A stretch of 56,705 nucleotides of DNA from an uncultured Bacilli bacterium (GTDB lineage Bacteria > Bacillota_I > Bacilli_A > RF39 > UBA660): NCBI GenBank assembly GCA_934130405.1, contig CAKOXX010000008.1, positions 1 through 56,705 of the forward strand, written 5' to 3'. Positions 7,807 to 16,553 of this stretch are shown here, piece after piece. The position numbers and the translations under genes were made by a program. The notes beneath the pieces were generated by a model, which did not search any database, had not been told where the DNA came from, and worked only from the letters and a program-made list of their open reading frames with translations. Position 1 is the first letter of the stretch, and each line of letters opens with the position of its first letter.

Positions 7807-8972
7807 TGAATCGTTATGTAATAAAAATTGAAGGTCGTCGACCAAGCTCACTCCTATCACTTTTAATAATTTTAAAGATTCCTTTTATCAAAAAAGCTGA
7901 AACAAAAGATAGTTTGATAATAGAGATTGAAGAAAATCAATTTCAACGAATAAAAAAACTAGTCCCAACTTATGAAGTAACAATTCTTAAACGAACTGGA
8001 ATATCTTATCTATTAAATTTATATAAAACAAAGAAAGTATTTCTCTTTTCAATTCTTTTTGCTTTCCTGATAATTACAGTTCTCACTAATATAACATTTT
8101 CTATTAGAATAGTAGAAACCGATTCAGCTATCAAAGAAATGTTGCTTGACGATTTGAAAGAAAATGGAATAATTAAATATCACTTCAAGGTTCCTTATAA
8201 AAAGAAAGAACAAATAAGACAGAAAATTCTTGATAAGGAAAAAGAATCTCTCGAGTGGCTAGAAATCGAAGAAATTGGAACAATGTACCAGGTTAAAGCC
8301 ATTAAAAGAGTAAATAATCCAAAAGAAGAAACACTTACTCCAAGAAGTATCGTTGCGAAAAAGAAAGGACGTATCACTAGAATTGAAGCAGACTATGGTG
8401 AGGTAACTGCTAAGAAAAATGATGTAGTAGAAAAAGGTGATACCTTAATAAGTGGTCTCATAAAAAATAAAGATGAAATAAAAACTAAAGTAGCAGCAAG
8501 AGGAAAAGTTTATGCCGAAGTATGGTATCAAGTTAATTTAAATCTACCAACCATTTATCAAGAAGAAACAAAAACTGGTAATCAAAAGAACATATTAGAA
8601 ATACTATTTCTAGATAAAAATATCTTCATTTCAGAATTATTTAAGTATCAAAACAGTATCAATAAAGAAAAAGTAATTTATCAAAGCAACCTAATACCCT
8701 TTCGAATAAGTTTCACTAAAAAAGAAGAAATAAACATCAAACAAGTAACTTATCAAAATAAATCATCTCAAAAAGAAATAGAACAACTAGCCATTAAAAA
8801 ATTAAAACAACGATTAGGTAACAATATAAAAATATTATCAATAAATGTTTTGAAAAAAAAGACAAGTGCTGATAGAATAGAAGTAGAATTGTTTTTCAAA
8901 GTAGAAGAAGATATAACTAGTTATTCATCGCTGGAAAATATTGATATTACTTTAGAAAATCAGAAAGAATGA
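7806..8972 (+). CDS. yqfD: Sporulation protein YqfD
   Basis: 388 residues, the usual length. The N-terminal domain (to about 75) is followed by a membrane helix near 78-98 (VFLFSILFAFLIITVLTNI), and the long extracytoplasmic part contains GVIKYH-like and EEIGTMYQVK-like stretches characteristic of YqfD (EWLEIEEIGTMYQVKAI at about 150-165). YqfD is needed for spore development in relatives, probably in the mother-cell membrane. It overlaps yqfC by one base; a VanZ-like gene follows after 10 bases. Confidence 0.9.
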   Translation: MNRYVIKIEGRRPSSLLSLLIILKIPFIKKAETKDSLIIEIEENQFQRIKKLVPTYEVTILKRTGISYLLNLYKTKKVFLFSILFAFLIITVLTNITFSIRIVETDSAIKEMLLDDLKENGIIKYHFKVPYKKKEQIRQKILDKEKESLEWLEIEEIGTMYQVKAIKRVNNPKEETLTPRSIVAKKKGRITRIEADYGEVTAKKNDVVEKGDTLISGLIKNKDEIKTKVAARGKVYAEVWYQVNLNLPTIYQEETKTGNQKNILEILFLDKNIFISELFKYQNSINKEKVIYQSNLIPFRISFTKKEEINIKQVTYQNKSSQKEIEQLAIKKLKQRLGNNIKILSINVLKKKTSADRIEVELFFKVEEDITSYSSLENIDITLENQKE

Positions 8973-8982
8973 GGTACTTGTT

Positions 8983-9585
8983 ATGTTAAATAGTCTTGGA
9001 AATTCTATTGAGAGTGTTCTAGAATTTAGTTTACCAATGGTTATTTTATCAGTAATAATTGCTGTTTCTTTACGAATTGCTGATATTATTAAAAATAAGA
9101 GAAAAATAGTTTTATATAAAGAAGTACTAGCGCTATTCTTTATGATTTATATTCTTTGCTTATTTCAAGTCGTTACTTTTCAAGATACCACCTATGTGAC
9201 AAATAATAACTTTATTCCTTTTAAAGAAATTTTTAGGTATTCAATTGGAAGCAGATTATTTATAAAAAATGTTATTGGTAATGTAGTTATGTTTATTCCT
9301 TATGGCTTCTTTTGCAGTTACATATTAAAAGAGGATAAATATCAACCAATCTTAGTTTTAACCTTGATAGCATCAATTTCTATTGAAACTACTCAGTTAA
9401 TGATTGGAAGAGTATTTGATATTGATGACATAATTTTAAATACCATCGGTGGAATGTTAGGTTTCTATGCATATGTTTTACTTCTAAAAATAAGAGAATT
9501 CTATAAACCATTATTTTCTAAGGAATGGATGTTAAACATAATAGCAATTCTCCTATTGATAGGATTTGTTAGAATAATACTTTAA
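8983..9585 (+). CDS. VanZ-like membrane protein
   Basis: 200 residues with about five hydrophobic segments. VanZ-family marks are NNFIPFKEIF in the first loop, NVIGNVVMFIPYGFF (about residues 100-114), SIETTQLMIGRVFDIDDIILNTIGGMLGF (about 130-160; motif D-x-D-D-x-x-x-N-x-x-G). VanZ proteins reduce sensitivity to glycopeptides such as teicoplanin in some bacteria by an unclear route; most family members have no tested role. It ends the yqfC-yqfD unit and is followed by a terminator. Confidence 0.85.
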   Translation: MLNSLGNSIESVLEFSLPMVILSVIIAVSLRIADIIKNKRKIVLYKEVLALFFMIYILCLFQVVTFQDTTYVTNNNFIPFKEIFRYSIGSRLFIKNVIGNVVMFIPYGFFCSYILKEDKYQPILVLTLIASISIETTQLMIGRVFDIDDIILNTIGGMLGFYAYVLLLKIREFYKPLFSKEWMLNIIAILLLIGFVRIIL

Positions 9586-9591
9586 TACTGG

Positions 9592-9622
9592 CACATAAAG
9601 TTTCAAGCTTTATGTGTTTTTT
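9592..9622 (+). terminator. Terminator after the VanZ-like gene
   Basis: CACATAAAG (9592-9600) pairs with CTTTATGTG (9608-9616) around 7 bases, then TTTTTT. Confidence 0.85.
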
Positions 9623-9691
9623 AGGTGAAAATTAAAATGATATAGATGACAATTTTTTGGAAATTTGTTAAACTTATATTGGTGATGAACT

Positions 9692-10144
9692 TTGAAAGAA
9701 ATAGGAATTTATAATGAAACAAGGGAAGACGTTCCTTACTTAGCAACTGTAGAAAAAGTAATAAAAACAGCGATGAAGATGGAGAAAGTCGAAGCAGAGT
9801 TGAACATTATTATAGTAAATGATGATTACATTTGGAAACTAAATAAAGAATATAGACATATTGATAGACCAACTGACGTAATAACTTTCGCCCTAGAAGA
9901 TGACGATATCTGCAAGTTACCAGCTGGTGCAAGAGTGCTTGGAGATGTCTATATCAGTATTGATACTGCCAAAAGACAAGCTGAAGAATATGGACACGGT
10001 CTAGAAAGAGAACTTAGTTTTCTAGCAGTACACGGATTTTATCACTTATTAGGATATGACCACCAAACTGAAGAAGAAGCAAAAATAATGTTTGGAAAAC
10101 AAGAGGAGGTCTTAGAAAAGTATGGAATTACAAGAAAAAAGTAG
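9692..10144 (+). CDS. ybeY: Endoribonuclease YbeY
   Basis: 150 residues. The zinc site HGFYHLLGYDH (H-x3-H-x5-H) lies at about residues 114-124, preceded by RPTDVITFALE (about 59) and GDVYIS. YbeY matures 16S rRNA and takes part in ribosome quality control. The start is TTG at 9692 (MKEIGIYNE), with GGTGAT about 6 bases upstream; no ATG is available in frame. It overlaps dgkA by 23 bases, and the ybeY-dgkA-era order is the classical Firmicute one. Confidence 0.93.
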   Translation: MKEIGIYNETREDVPYLATVEKVIKTAMKMEKVEAELNIIIVNDDYIWKLNKEYRHIDRPTDVITFALEDDDICKLPAGARVLGDVYISIDTAKRQAEEYGHGLERELSFLAVHGFYHLLGYDHQTEEEAKIMFGKQEEVLEKYGITRKK

Positions 10145-10511
10145 AAAATTTGGTCCAAAACGAATAATAAATGCTACTAAAAACTCTATTTCAGGATTAG
10201 TAACTGCTCATAAATCAGAACCGAGTTTAATGGTTTTATTAATTACATCTATTTGTATTGTTATTTTGGGTTTTGTTTTTGAGATAGAACTATTTGAATG
10301 GCTATTTGTTATTATTTCAATAGCTTGTTGTGTTGGAGCAGAACTAATCAATACAGCTATAGAAAATGTTGTTGATCTTGTAACTAGGGAGATTCATCCT
10401 CTTGCCAAAGCAGCTAAAGATACCGCTAGTGCCGCTGAATTTGTTTTCGTAATAATGAGCGTTTGTACTTTAGCAATTATATATATACCAAAGATAGTGG
10501 AGATGTTTTAA
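10122..10511 (+). CDS. dgkA: Undecaprenol/diacylglycerol kinase (DgkA family)
   Basis: 129 residues with three membrane helices. The family signature ELINTAIENVVDLVT (about residues 85-99) is followed by HPLAKAAKDTASAAEFV, the active-site region. In Gram-positive relatives this enzyme phosphorylates undecaprenol to feed the lipid carrier of wall synthesis. It starts inside ybeY and its stop overlaps the era start (TAATG), so the genes are translationally coupled. A second DgkA domain occurs 2.5 kb away, fused to a PAP2 phosphatase. Confidence 0.93.
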   Translation: MELQEKSRKFGPKRIINATKNSISGLVTAHKSEPSLMVLLITSICIVILGFVFEIELFEWLFVIISIACCVGAELINTAIENVVDLVTREIHPLAKAAKDTASAAEFVFVIMSVCTLAIIYIPKIVEMF

Positions 10512-11398
10512 TGAAAAAATGTGGATTTGTAACAATAATGGGACGCCCAAATGTTGGGAAAAGTACTTTACTAAATGGCCTTTTAAATATTCATTTAGCA
10601 ATAACGACTGATAAGGCTGGAACTACTAGAAACAGTATAGAAGGTATTTATCAAGATGATGAGTCACAAATTGTATTTATCGATACACCTGGTATTCATA
10701 AACCAATTCATAAATTAGGAAACGTTCTAAATAAAACCGCTTATCTAAATATGAATCAAGCAGATATAATTTTATTTATGATAGATGCTAAAACTGGTTT
10801 TGGTAAAGGCGACCAATTTATTCTAAATAAAATTAAAGAAACCGAAGATGTACCCGTATTTTTACTATTGAATAAAGTTGATAAAATCGAGAAGGAAACT
10901 CTATTTAAAACAATCGATAAAGCTACTAAAGATTTTACTTTTCAAGAAGTCATACCTATATCAGCTTTAGAAAAAGATGGTCTTGATGATTTAGTAAAAA
11001 CACTTAAAAAGTATTTACCTGATAGTGACCCGATTTTTGAAGATGATGCTTTGACCAATGTTTCAACTAAATTTATTATGGCTGAATTTGTTCGTGAAAA
11101 AGCTATGCAATTAACAAGAGAAGAAGTTCCACATGCTATTACTTGTTATGTAGAAAATTATAAAGAAACAGATGATCTTATCAAAGTTCAAGTTTTAATA
11201 GTAGTTGATCGACTTCCTTTGAAAAAAATTATTATCGGTAAAAATGGTAGTATGTTAAAGAAAATCGGTACATCAGCAAGATATGAAATGGAAAAATTCA
11301 TGGGTAAAAAAGTTTATCTAGAAACTTATGTAAAAGTAATTGAAAACTGGAAAGAAGAAGAAAAATATTTAAAAGAATTTGGCTTTGAAAATGAATAA
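10511..11398 (+). CDS. era: GTPase Era
   Basis: 295 residues from ATG 10511, which overlaps the dgkA stop. G1 is GRPNVGKST (about residues 11-19), G3 DTPGIHK, and G4 NKVDK. The C-terminal KH domain has IIIGKNGSMLKKIG. Era binds the 3' end of 16S rRNA and helps assemble the 30S subunit at the membrane. An in-frame codon at 10463 lies inside dgkA and is not needed. It is followed by a yqzL-like gene and recO, as in Bacillus. Confidence 0.96.
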   Translation: MKKCGFVTIMGRPNVGKSTLLNGLLNIHLAITTDKAGTTRNSIEGIYQDDESQIVFIDTPGIHKPIHKLGNVLNKTAYLNMNQADIILFMIDAKTGFGKGDQFILNKIKETEDVPVFLLLNKVDKIEKETLFKTIDKATKDFTFQEVIPISALEKDGLDDLVKTLKKYLPDSDPIFEDDALTNVSTKFIMAEFVREKAMQLTREEVPHAITCYVENYKETDDLIKVQVLIVVDRLPLKKIIIGKNGSMLKKIGTSARYEMEKFMGKKVYLETYVKVIENWKEEEKYLKEFGFENE

Positions 11399-11437
11399 AA
11401 AAAGTTTCTTTCTATCATATTAATAATAGGTGATATA

Positions 11438-11569
11438 GTGGATAAATTAATTTGGAAATTATTTAAAGAAACAGGGGACATTAGGTATTTTCTTCTTAAT
11501 AAAAGGTTAGAGGAAAGTGATAAAGATGAAAATAGTAGATACGAAAGGGATAATTCTAAAAGAAGTTAA
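11438..11569 (+). CDS. yqzL: YqzL-like small protein
   Basis: A 43-residue frame starting with GTG at 11438 after AGGTGAT. The beginning, (M)DKLIWKLFKETGDIRYFLLNKR, matches the pattern of YqzL (W-K-x-F-x-x-T-G-x-x-x-x-Y-L-L). In Bacillus subtilis yqzL also lies exactly between era and recO. Here the 3' end runs into recO and overlaps its start by about 40-50 bases, and the C-terminal half is polar. Function of YqzL is unknown. Confidence 0.72.
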   Translation: MDKLIWKLFKETGDIRYFLLNKRLEESDKDENSRYERDNSKRS

Positions 11570-12269
11570 CTATAGTGATTCTAGTAAAATCTTAAAAGTT
11601 CTAACAGAAGAATATGGTCTAATTAGTATCTTGTCAAAAGGTTGTCGTAACTTGAAAAGTAAATTAAGAGGGGTAAGTAGAAAACTCCTTTATGGCACTT
11701 TTCATTTTTATTATAGAGAAAATGGCATATCTACTTTAGCTAGTGTAGATGTCATTAATGCTTATCCCAAAATAATGATGAATCTAGAAAGTATCAGTTA
11801 TGCAACTTTACTACTAGATTTAACGAATCAAGTCGTCAGCCAAAGTGATAGTAAAGAAATAATGCCTATTCTAATTAGTGCTCTAAACAAGATAGAAAAT
11901 GGTTTAAGTCCAGAAACAATTACTAATATAGTTCAGTTGAAATATTTAACTTATCTTGGTGTAACGCCTATTCTTGATGAATGCACATCTTGTGGTAGTA
12001 AGACAAATATTGTTGCTTTAGATGCAACTTTAGGAGGATTTGTTTGTAATTCCTGTTATCAAAATAGAGGTTATAATAGTGAGAAAACAATTAAACTAAT
12101 TAGAATGTACGCCTATATAGATATAAATAAGATTACCAAAATAACAGTTTCTGAAGAAACAAATCAAGAGATTTATCGTTTTTTGGAAGAGTATTATGAT
12201 AGATATACAGGAATTTATTTGAAAAGTCGAAAAACTTTAAAGACAACATTAGCGTTGTTAAAGGAGTAA
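11526..12269 (+). CDS. recO: DNA repair protein RecO
   Basis: 247 residues. The N-terminal OB fold begins MKIVDTKGIILKEVNYSDSS. A zinc-finger-like CTSCGSKTN ... GGFVCNSCY lies at about residues 152-180. RecO loads RecA with RecF/RecR during gap repair. GTG at 11517 (3 codons earlier) sits very close to the GAGG at 11510-11513, whereas ATG 11526 is 12 bases away, so the exact start is open. It overlaps the yqzL-like gene. Confidence 0.9.
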   Translation: MKIVDTKGIILKEVNYSDSSKILKVLTEEYGLISILSKGCRNLKSKLRGVSRKLLYGTFHFYYRENGISTLASVDVINAYPKIMMNLESISYATLLLDLTNQVVSQSDSKEIMPILISALNKIENGLSPETITNIVQLKYLTYLGVTPILDECTSCGSKTNIVALDATLGGFVCNSCYQNRGYNSEKTIKLIRMYAYIDINKITKITVSEETNQEIYRFLEEYYDRYTGIYLKSRKTLKTTLALLKE

Positions 12270-12275
12270 ATTATT

Positions 12276-13235
12276 ATGAAATATCGTTTAAAAAATTATA
12301 TAATTATTGCGTTATTTGCTTTCATTTTAATAGCAACTTCCGTATTATTAGGAGCAACTATGCGTGAAGATTTATTACTATATTATTCTCTAATATCAAT
12401 TAAGAATAATCTCTTGCTAGCATTTGCAACTTTGTTATCATTTTTTGCTTCCTTTGAAGGCCTGATAATAGTTTTGTTCTTTCTAGTATTCTTATTGAAG
12501 TCTAATAAAAAAAGAACATTTCTTTTTCTTGACTTGTTAGGCAGTGGCTTAATTGTTTATCTTACTAAAAATATTTTTATAAGAGAAAGACCAATTATGG
12601 GACAGATGACTCTGAAAGATTATAGTTTTCCATCAGGTCACTCATTTTTAGCAGTATCCTTCTATGGATTTTTACTTTATCTTCTTTTAAAAGATAAAAA
12701 TGTTAAGCACCGAAAATTAAAGATTGGAATATTAATCTTCCTAATAGTAACTATTCCACTTAGTAGATTAGTCTTAGGAGTTCATTATTTAACAGATATT
12801 TTAGGAGGAATAACACTAGGACTTGCTTATTTATTTGCACTATTAATGCTTTATGAAAGTAACTTTATCAAGGAAGAACAAGATAAAACAGAACTAACTT
12901 TTTCTTTTAAGTATGCAATAGAAGGAATTATCGCTACTTTAAAAAAAGAAAGAAATATGTTCATTCATTTTTTAGTTTCTATTTTAGTAGTGATAGCTGG
13001 TATATATGTTAAATTATCTGTGACTGAATGGTTGATTTGTTTATTACTTTTCGCTTTAGTCTTTAGCTTAGAACTAATCAATACTGCTATTGAAAGTACT
13101 GTTGATTTAGTGACATTAAAGAAAGACAAAAAAGCAAAACTTGCTAAAGATGCAGCAGCTGGAGCAGTCTTAATTGCTTGTATTTTTGCTAGTATCATAG
13201 GAATAATTATCTTTTTGCCAAAATTTATTGGTTAA
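12276..13235 (+). CDS. Fusion of PAP2 lipid phosphatase and DgkA-type lipid kinase
   Basis: 319 residues. The first two-thirds are a PAP2 membrane phosphatase: RERP (about residue 108), PSGHS (about 119-123), SRLVLGVHYLTDILGG (about 163-178). The last third (about 215-319) is a complete DgkA-like domain with ELINTAIESTVDLVT and KLAKDAAAGAVL. Opposing activities in one chain, dephosphorylation and phosphorylation of an isoprenoid or glycerolipid, suggest recycling of the wall lipid carrier. It starts 6 bases after recO and so belongs to the same operon as the free-standing dgkA. Both active-site sets look intact. Confidence 0.9.
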   Translation: MKYRLKNYIIIALFAFILIATSVLLGATMREDLLLYYSLISIKNNLLLAFATLLSFFASFEGLIIVLFFLVFLLKSNKKRTFLFLDLLGSGLIVYLTKNIFIRERPIMGQMTLKDYSFPSGHSFLAVSFYGFLLYLLLKDKNVKHRKLKIGILIFLIVTIPLSRLVLGVHYLTDILGGITLGLAYLFALLMLYESNFIKEEQDKTELTFSFKYAIEGIIATLKKERNMFIHFLVSILVVIAGIYVKLSVTEWLICLLLFALVFSLELINTAIESTVDLVTLKKDKKAKLAKDAAAGAVLIACIFASIIGIIIFLPKFIG

Positions 13236-13284
13236 TAATTAGAAAAACAAGGTTTAGTGTATATAATAATGATAAAGATTTATC

Positions 13285-13313
13285 TTGTTTAGAGATAAAA
13301 AAACTACTATAAT
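13285..13313 (+). promoter_or_regulatory. Promoter of glyS
   Basis: TTGTTT (13285-13290), 17-bp spacer, TATAAT (13308-13313), 26 bases before the ATG at 13339. A second possible -10 (TATAAT, 13262-13267) has only a weak -35. No T-box leader fits in this short space. Confidence 0.55.
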
Positions 13314-13338
13314 ATATAAGAAAGAAAAGAGGAAGTTT

Positions 13339-14712
13339 ATGGAAAAATTAACAATGGAAAAGCTAGTAGCTTTTTGCAAACAATATGGTTATGTATTTCA
13401 AGGAAGCGAAATATATGGTGGTCTTGCTAATAGTTGGGACTATGGTTCTTTAGGAGTTTTACTTAAAAATAATATAAAAAGTGCTTGGACTAAGAAATTT
13501 ATTCAAGAAGATATAAACTGCGTTGGACTTGATAGTGCTATTTTAATGAATCCAAAGACTTGGGAAGCATCTGGGCATATCGCTACATTTTCAGATCCCC
13601 TAATCGATTGTAAAAAATGTAAGACAAGACATCGTGCTGACAAGCTAGTAGAAGCTGATGGAGTAGAAGATGCTGGAGGAATGAATCACGAAGAATTAAT
13701 GAACTACATTAAAGAACATAACGTGACTTGTCCAAATTGTGGTGCTCTTGATTATACTGATATTAGAGAGTTTAACCTTATGTTTAAAACATTCCAAGGT
13801 GTTACTGAAGATGCAAAGAGTACAATTTATTTAAGACCAGAAACTGCTCAAGGAATCTTTGTTGATTTTCTAAACGTTCAAAGAAGTATGCGTCTTAAAG
13901 TTCCATTTGGTATTGGTCAGATAGGAAAAAGTTTTAGAAATGAAATTACGCCAGGAAACTTTATTTTCCGTGTGCGTGAATTTGAACAAATGGAAATGGA
14001 ATTTTTCTGTAAGCCTGGTGAAGAATTAAAATGGCATCAATATTATAAAGATTACTGCTATAACTTCTTACTATCATTAGGAGTAAAAGCTGAAAACTTA
14101 AGATTAAGAGATCATTCTAAAGAAGAATTATCATTCTATAGTAATGCTACCACTGATATTGAATACAAATTCCCATTTGGATTTGGTGAATTATGGGGTA
14201 TAGCTTCACGTACTGATTATGATTTATCTCGTCATCAAGAAGTGTCAGGAGTAAGTCAAGCATATTTAGACCCAGAAACAAATGAGAAATATATTCCTTA
14301 TGTTATCGAACCAAGTGTTGGTGTTGATAGAATGTTTTTAACAATATTATGTGATGCTTATGATGTAGAACAACTAGAAAATAATGAAACAAGAGAAGTA
14401 TTACATCTTCATCCATATTTAGCACCTTATAAAGTAGCAGTTTTACCACTTGCTAAAAAGTATCATAGTGAAAAAGCTCATGAAGTATTTAAACAACTTG
14501 CTAGCAGTTTTTCTTGTAGTTATGATGAATCAGGAAGTATTGGAAAAAGATATCGTCGTAATGATGCTATCGGAACACCTTTTTCTGTAACAGTTGATGA
14601 TGAAACGATAAATAACAATACTGTAACAGTAAGAGATAGAGATACAATGGAGCAAGTAGTAGTAAAACTTGATGAGTTAGAAAACTATATAAGAGAAAGA
14701 GTTAAATTCTAA
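13339..14712 (+). CDS. glyS: Glycyl-tRNA synthetase (homodimeric class II type)
   Basis: 457 residues from ATG 13339, with AGAGGAA upstream. The N-terminus reads FCKQYGYVFQGSEIYGGLAN; a CPNCG zinc-like pair follows near residue 135. Class II motif 2/3 regions include LRPETAQGIFVDF, GKSFRNEITPGNF, and EPSVGVDRMF. The C-terminal anticodon-binding domain follows from about 360. It is the single-chain alpha2 enzyme, not the alpha2-beta2 kind. The window also contains a tRNA-Gly. It overlaps the next gene by one base. Confidence 0.96.
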   Translation: MEKLTMEKLVAFCKQYGYVFQGSEIYGGLANSWDYGSLGVLLKNNIKSAWTKKFIQEDINCVGLDSAILMNPKTWEASGHIATFSDPLIDCKKCKTRHRADKLVEADGVEDAGGMNHEELMNYIKEHNVTCPNCGALDYTDIREFNLMFKTFQGVTEDAKSTIYLRPETAQGIFVDFLNVQRSMRLKVPFGIGQIGKSFRNEITPGNFIFRVREFEQMEMEFFCKPGEELKWHQYYKDYCYNFLLSLGVKAENLRLRDHSKEELSFYSNATTDIEYKFPFGFGELWGIASRTDYDLSRHQEVSGVSQAYLDPETNEKYIPYVIEPSVGVDRMFLTILCDAYDVEQLENNETREVLHLHPYLAPYKVAVLPLAKKYHSEKAHEVFKQLASSFSCSYDESGSIGKRYRRNDAIGTPFSVTVDDETINNNTVTVRDRDTMEQVVVKLDELENYIRERVKF

Positions 14713-15443
14713 TGAGACCAGTAATTGGAATACTTACAAGATATGATGCTAATCAAAGAGGTAGATCTTTAAACTATGTCTTTGATAGTACAAGAACAGC
14801 TATTTTAAAGATGGGTGGTAATCCTCTTCTCTTATGTCCAATGCAAAATATTGAATATTATGATACAAAGTATCGTGATTATGTCGCTTTGACAGAAGAG
14901 GAAAAATGTCTTGCTTTATATTGGCTAGATATGTGTGATGGACTTTTTATTCCAGGAGGAAGCAAAATAAGCCCTTACGATTTCTTTATCCTAGAAGAAG
15001 CTCTTAAGAGAGGTTTGCCAGTTCTAGGAGTGTGTCTTGGAATGCAACTTTTAAGTAATTATCATAAGGAAGAGTTTATTTTAAAAGAAATAGAAAATAA
15101 ACAACTTCACAATACTATTTGGGTAAGAGAAGATGAGGCTAAACCAGTTCATAAAGTTTTAATAAATAAAAATAGTAAGCTTTACGAAATTATTGGTAAA
15201 GAAGAAATAGCTGTTAATAGTTTTCATTCTAAAGAAGCTTTAAAAAATGATAATTTTAATACCGTTGCTTTTTCAGAAGATGGTGTTATTGAAGGAATAG
15301 AACTTAAAAACTATCCATTTTGTATGGGAGTACAGTGGCATCCAGAATTAATGTTAGATACTGATATAAACTCAGTAAAAATATTTGAATACTTTATGAA
15401 GGAAGCTATAAAGCATAAGAATAAAGAGGTGGTTATAATATGA
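14712..15443 (+). CDS. Class I glutamine amidotransferase-like peptidase (C26 family)
   Basis: 243 residues of the gamma-glutamyl hydrolase/PuuD type. The start is IGILTRYD; LFIPGG marks the oxyanion strand; the nucleophile is in GVCLGMQ (Cys about 108), and GVQWHPE (about 211-217) gives the catalytic His and Glu. Family members hydrolyse gamma-glutamyl bonds (for example gamma-glutamyl-GABA). Substrate is unknown here. It starts in the glyS stop codon and is followed by two paralogous genes. Confidence 0.85.
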   Translation: MRPVIGILTRYDANQRGRSLNYVFDSTRTAILKMGGNPLLLCPMQNIEYYDTKYRDYVALTEEEKCLALYWLDMCDGLFIPGGSKISPYDFFILEEALKRGLPVLGVCLGMQLLSNYHKEEFILKEIENKQLHNTIWVREDEAKPVHKVLINKNSKLYEIIGKEEIAVNSFHSKEALKNDNFNTVAFSEDGVIEGIELKNYPFCMGVQWHPELMLDTDINSVKIFEYFMKEAIKHKNKEVVII

Positions 15444-15937
15444 TAGATAAAGTAAAGGGTGTAGTAATAGAGCCAAACGGAATAGCTCATTCTTTTGGTA
15501 AATGTCGAATGACTTTAGACATTAGTGATGATGAAACTCATGATCCTAGTTTTAAAAGAGAAGTATTGACTAAAGATTGGTTTAAAAAATATAATTATCC
15601 TTATAAAGATGATGAAACGTTATTTAGTCAAATACCTGATATGACTAAGCTTGGTTTTTCTTTTATTATAAATCATAGTATGGTTAATCCTAGTGGAACT
15701 AATTATTACTGCTATAGTATAGAAGTTGCTAAAGATTCAATACCAAATATTGGTACTTATTTTAAAAATATTTATCCTATTATAAAAGATGTCCAAGATG
15801 TGCCTGAACCATGTTATGTTGAAGGAATGATTTATGACAATGGCGAAGAAGCGCTTGATGATATTATTTACGACGTAGATGAATTTTATCAAGAACTTGG
15901 TATCTCTTTTGCAGATAAAAAAGGAAGAAGTCGTTAG
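15440..15937 (+). CDS. Conserved protein of unknown function, paralogue 1
   Basis: 165 residues, soluble, acidic. It shares with the next gene the N-terminal motif DKVKGVVIEPNGIAHSFGKC, a middle DW-x-K ... SQI-x-x-x-T-K-x-GFS-x-I and a C-terminal DEFYQELGI. I recognise no family. It overlaps the amidotransferase by 4 bases (ATGA), so the two are coupled. Confidence 0.75.
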   Translation: MIDKVKGVVIEPNGIAHSFGKCRMTLDISDDETHDPSFKREVLTKDWFKKYNYPYKDDETLFSQIPDMTKLGFSFIINHSMVNPSGTNYYCYSIEVAKDSIPNIGTYFKNIYPIIKDVQDVPEPCYVEGMIYDNGEEALDDIIYDVDEFYQELGISFADKKGRSR

Positions 15938-15955
15938 TGGTGGGAGTGATAATAG

Positions 15956-16480
15956 TTGACTGATATCGATAAAGTAAAAGGTGTTATTGTAGAGCCAAAT
16001 GGTACAGCTCATTCTTTTGGTCATTGTTTGATGATACCAAAGGAGATAGAAACTACTCATGAAGAACATGAAAAGTGTTTTGAAGAAGAAATAATTGCTA
16101 GTGATTGGTGGAAGAATAGCAATGTTAATTACGACTACAATCATTATTATTATTCACAAATAGGTAACTTGACTAAGCAAGGATTTTCTCTTATTCAAAA
16201 CAGTAGTTGTGTAACAAGTAGAGGAAATCGTTCTATCTCATATGTAGTTGCACTTAGCAGTGAAGCACTTTCTAATCAAGAAGAATATATCAGAAGAGTC
16301 TATTCAAAGATTAATGAAATAATAACAAATGAAGATAGTGCTTATTTTGAGTTATCATTATTTAGTAAAGGTTTACCAATAATTGATATGTTAGGTGATT
16401 CGGTAGAAAAGTTAGATGAATTTTATGAACAACTTGGTATTGAACCAGAAAAATTGAATAAAACTAGTAAATCAAAGTAG
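15956..16480 (+). CDS. Conserved protein of unknown function, paralogue 2
   Basis: 174 residues with TTG at 15956 as start (MTDIDKVKGVIVEPNGTAHS). It is a tandem duplicate of the gene before it: the N-terminal VEPNGTAHSFGHC, the middle SQIGNLTKQGFSLI, and LDEFYEQLGIEP align without large gaps. The copies are strongly diverged in the middle, so the duplication is old. Ribosome site GGGAGTG upstream. It closes the glyS operon before a strong terminator. Confidence 0.75.
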   Translation: MTDIDKVKGVIVEPNGTAHSFGHCLMIPKEIETTHEEHEKCFEEEIIASDWWKNSNVNYDYNHYYYSQIGNLTKQGFSLIQNSSCVTSRGNRSISYVVALSSEALSNQEEYIRRVYSKINEIITNEDSAYFELSLFSKGLPIIDMLGDSVEKLDEFYEQLGIEPEKLNKTSKSK

Positions 16481-16490
16481 TAATAATCAC

Positions 16491-16528
16491 AAAAGTCAAA
16501 CTTTTTTTGCGATTTTGTTTGACTTTTT
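16491..16528 (+). terminator. Terminator of the glyS operon
   Basis: AAAAGTCAAAC (16491-16501) pairs with GTTTGACTTTT (16517-16527). It overlaps the -35 box of the infC promoter. Confidence 0.85.
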
Positions 16529-16547
16529 AACTTTTATTGCATATAAT
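16519..16547 (+). promoter_or_regulatory. Promoter of infC-rpmI-rplT
   Basis: TTGACT (16519-16524), 17-bp spacer, TATAAT (16542-16547). The -35 lies inside the preceding terminator stem. Confidence 0.8.
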
Positions 16548-16553
16548 ATTAGC

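Noticed and set aside
10463..10510. Upstream start for era at 10463
   Set aside because: It lies inside dgkA and adds residues without family similarity; ATG 10511 in the dgkA stop fits Era exactly.
13236..13338. A T-box riboswitch before glyS
   Set aside because: The gap is about 100 bases and holds a promoter close to the start; no T-box sequence or terminator/antiterminator pair is seen.
15737..16144. A 135-codon minus-strand frame across two genes
   Set aside because: It is antisense to both paralogous genes and encodes a composition (Phe/Ile/Asn-rich) typical of a reverse reading of AT-rich coding DNA.
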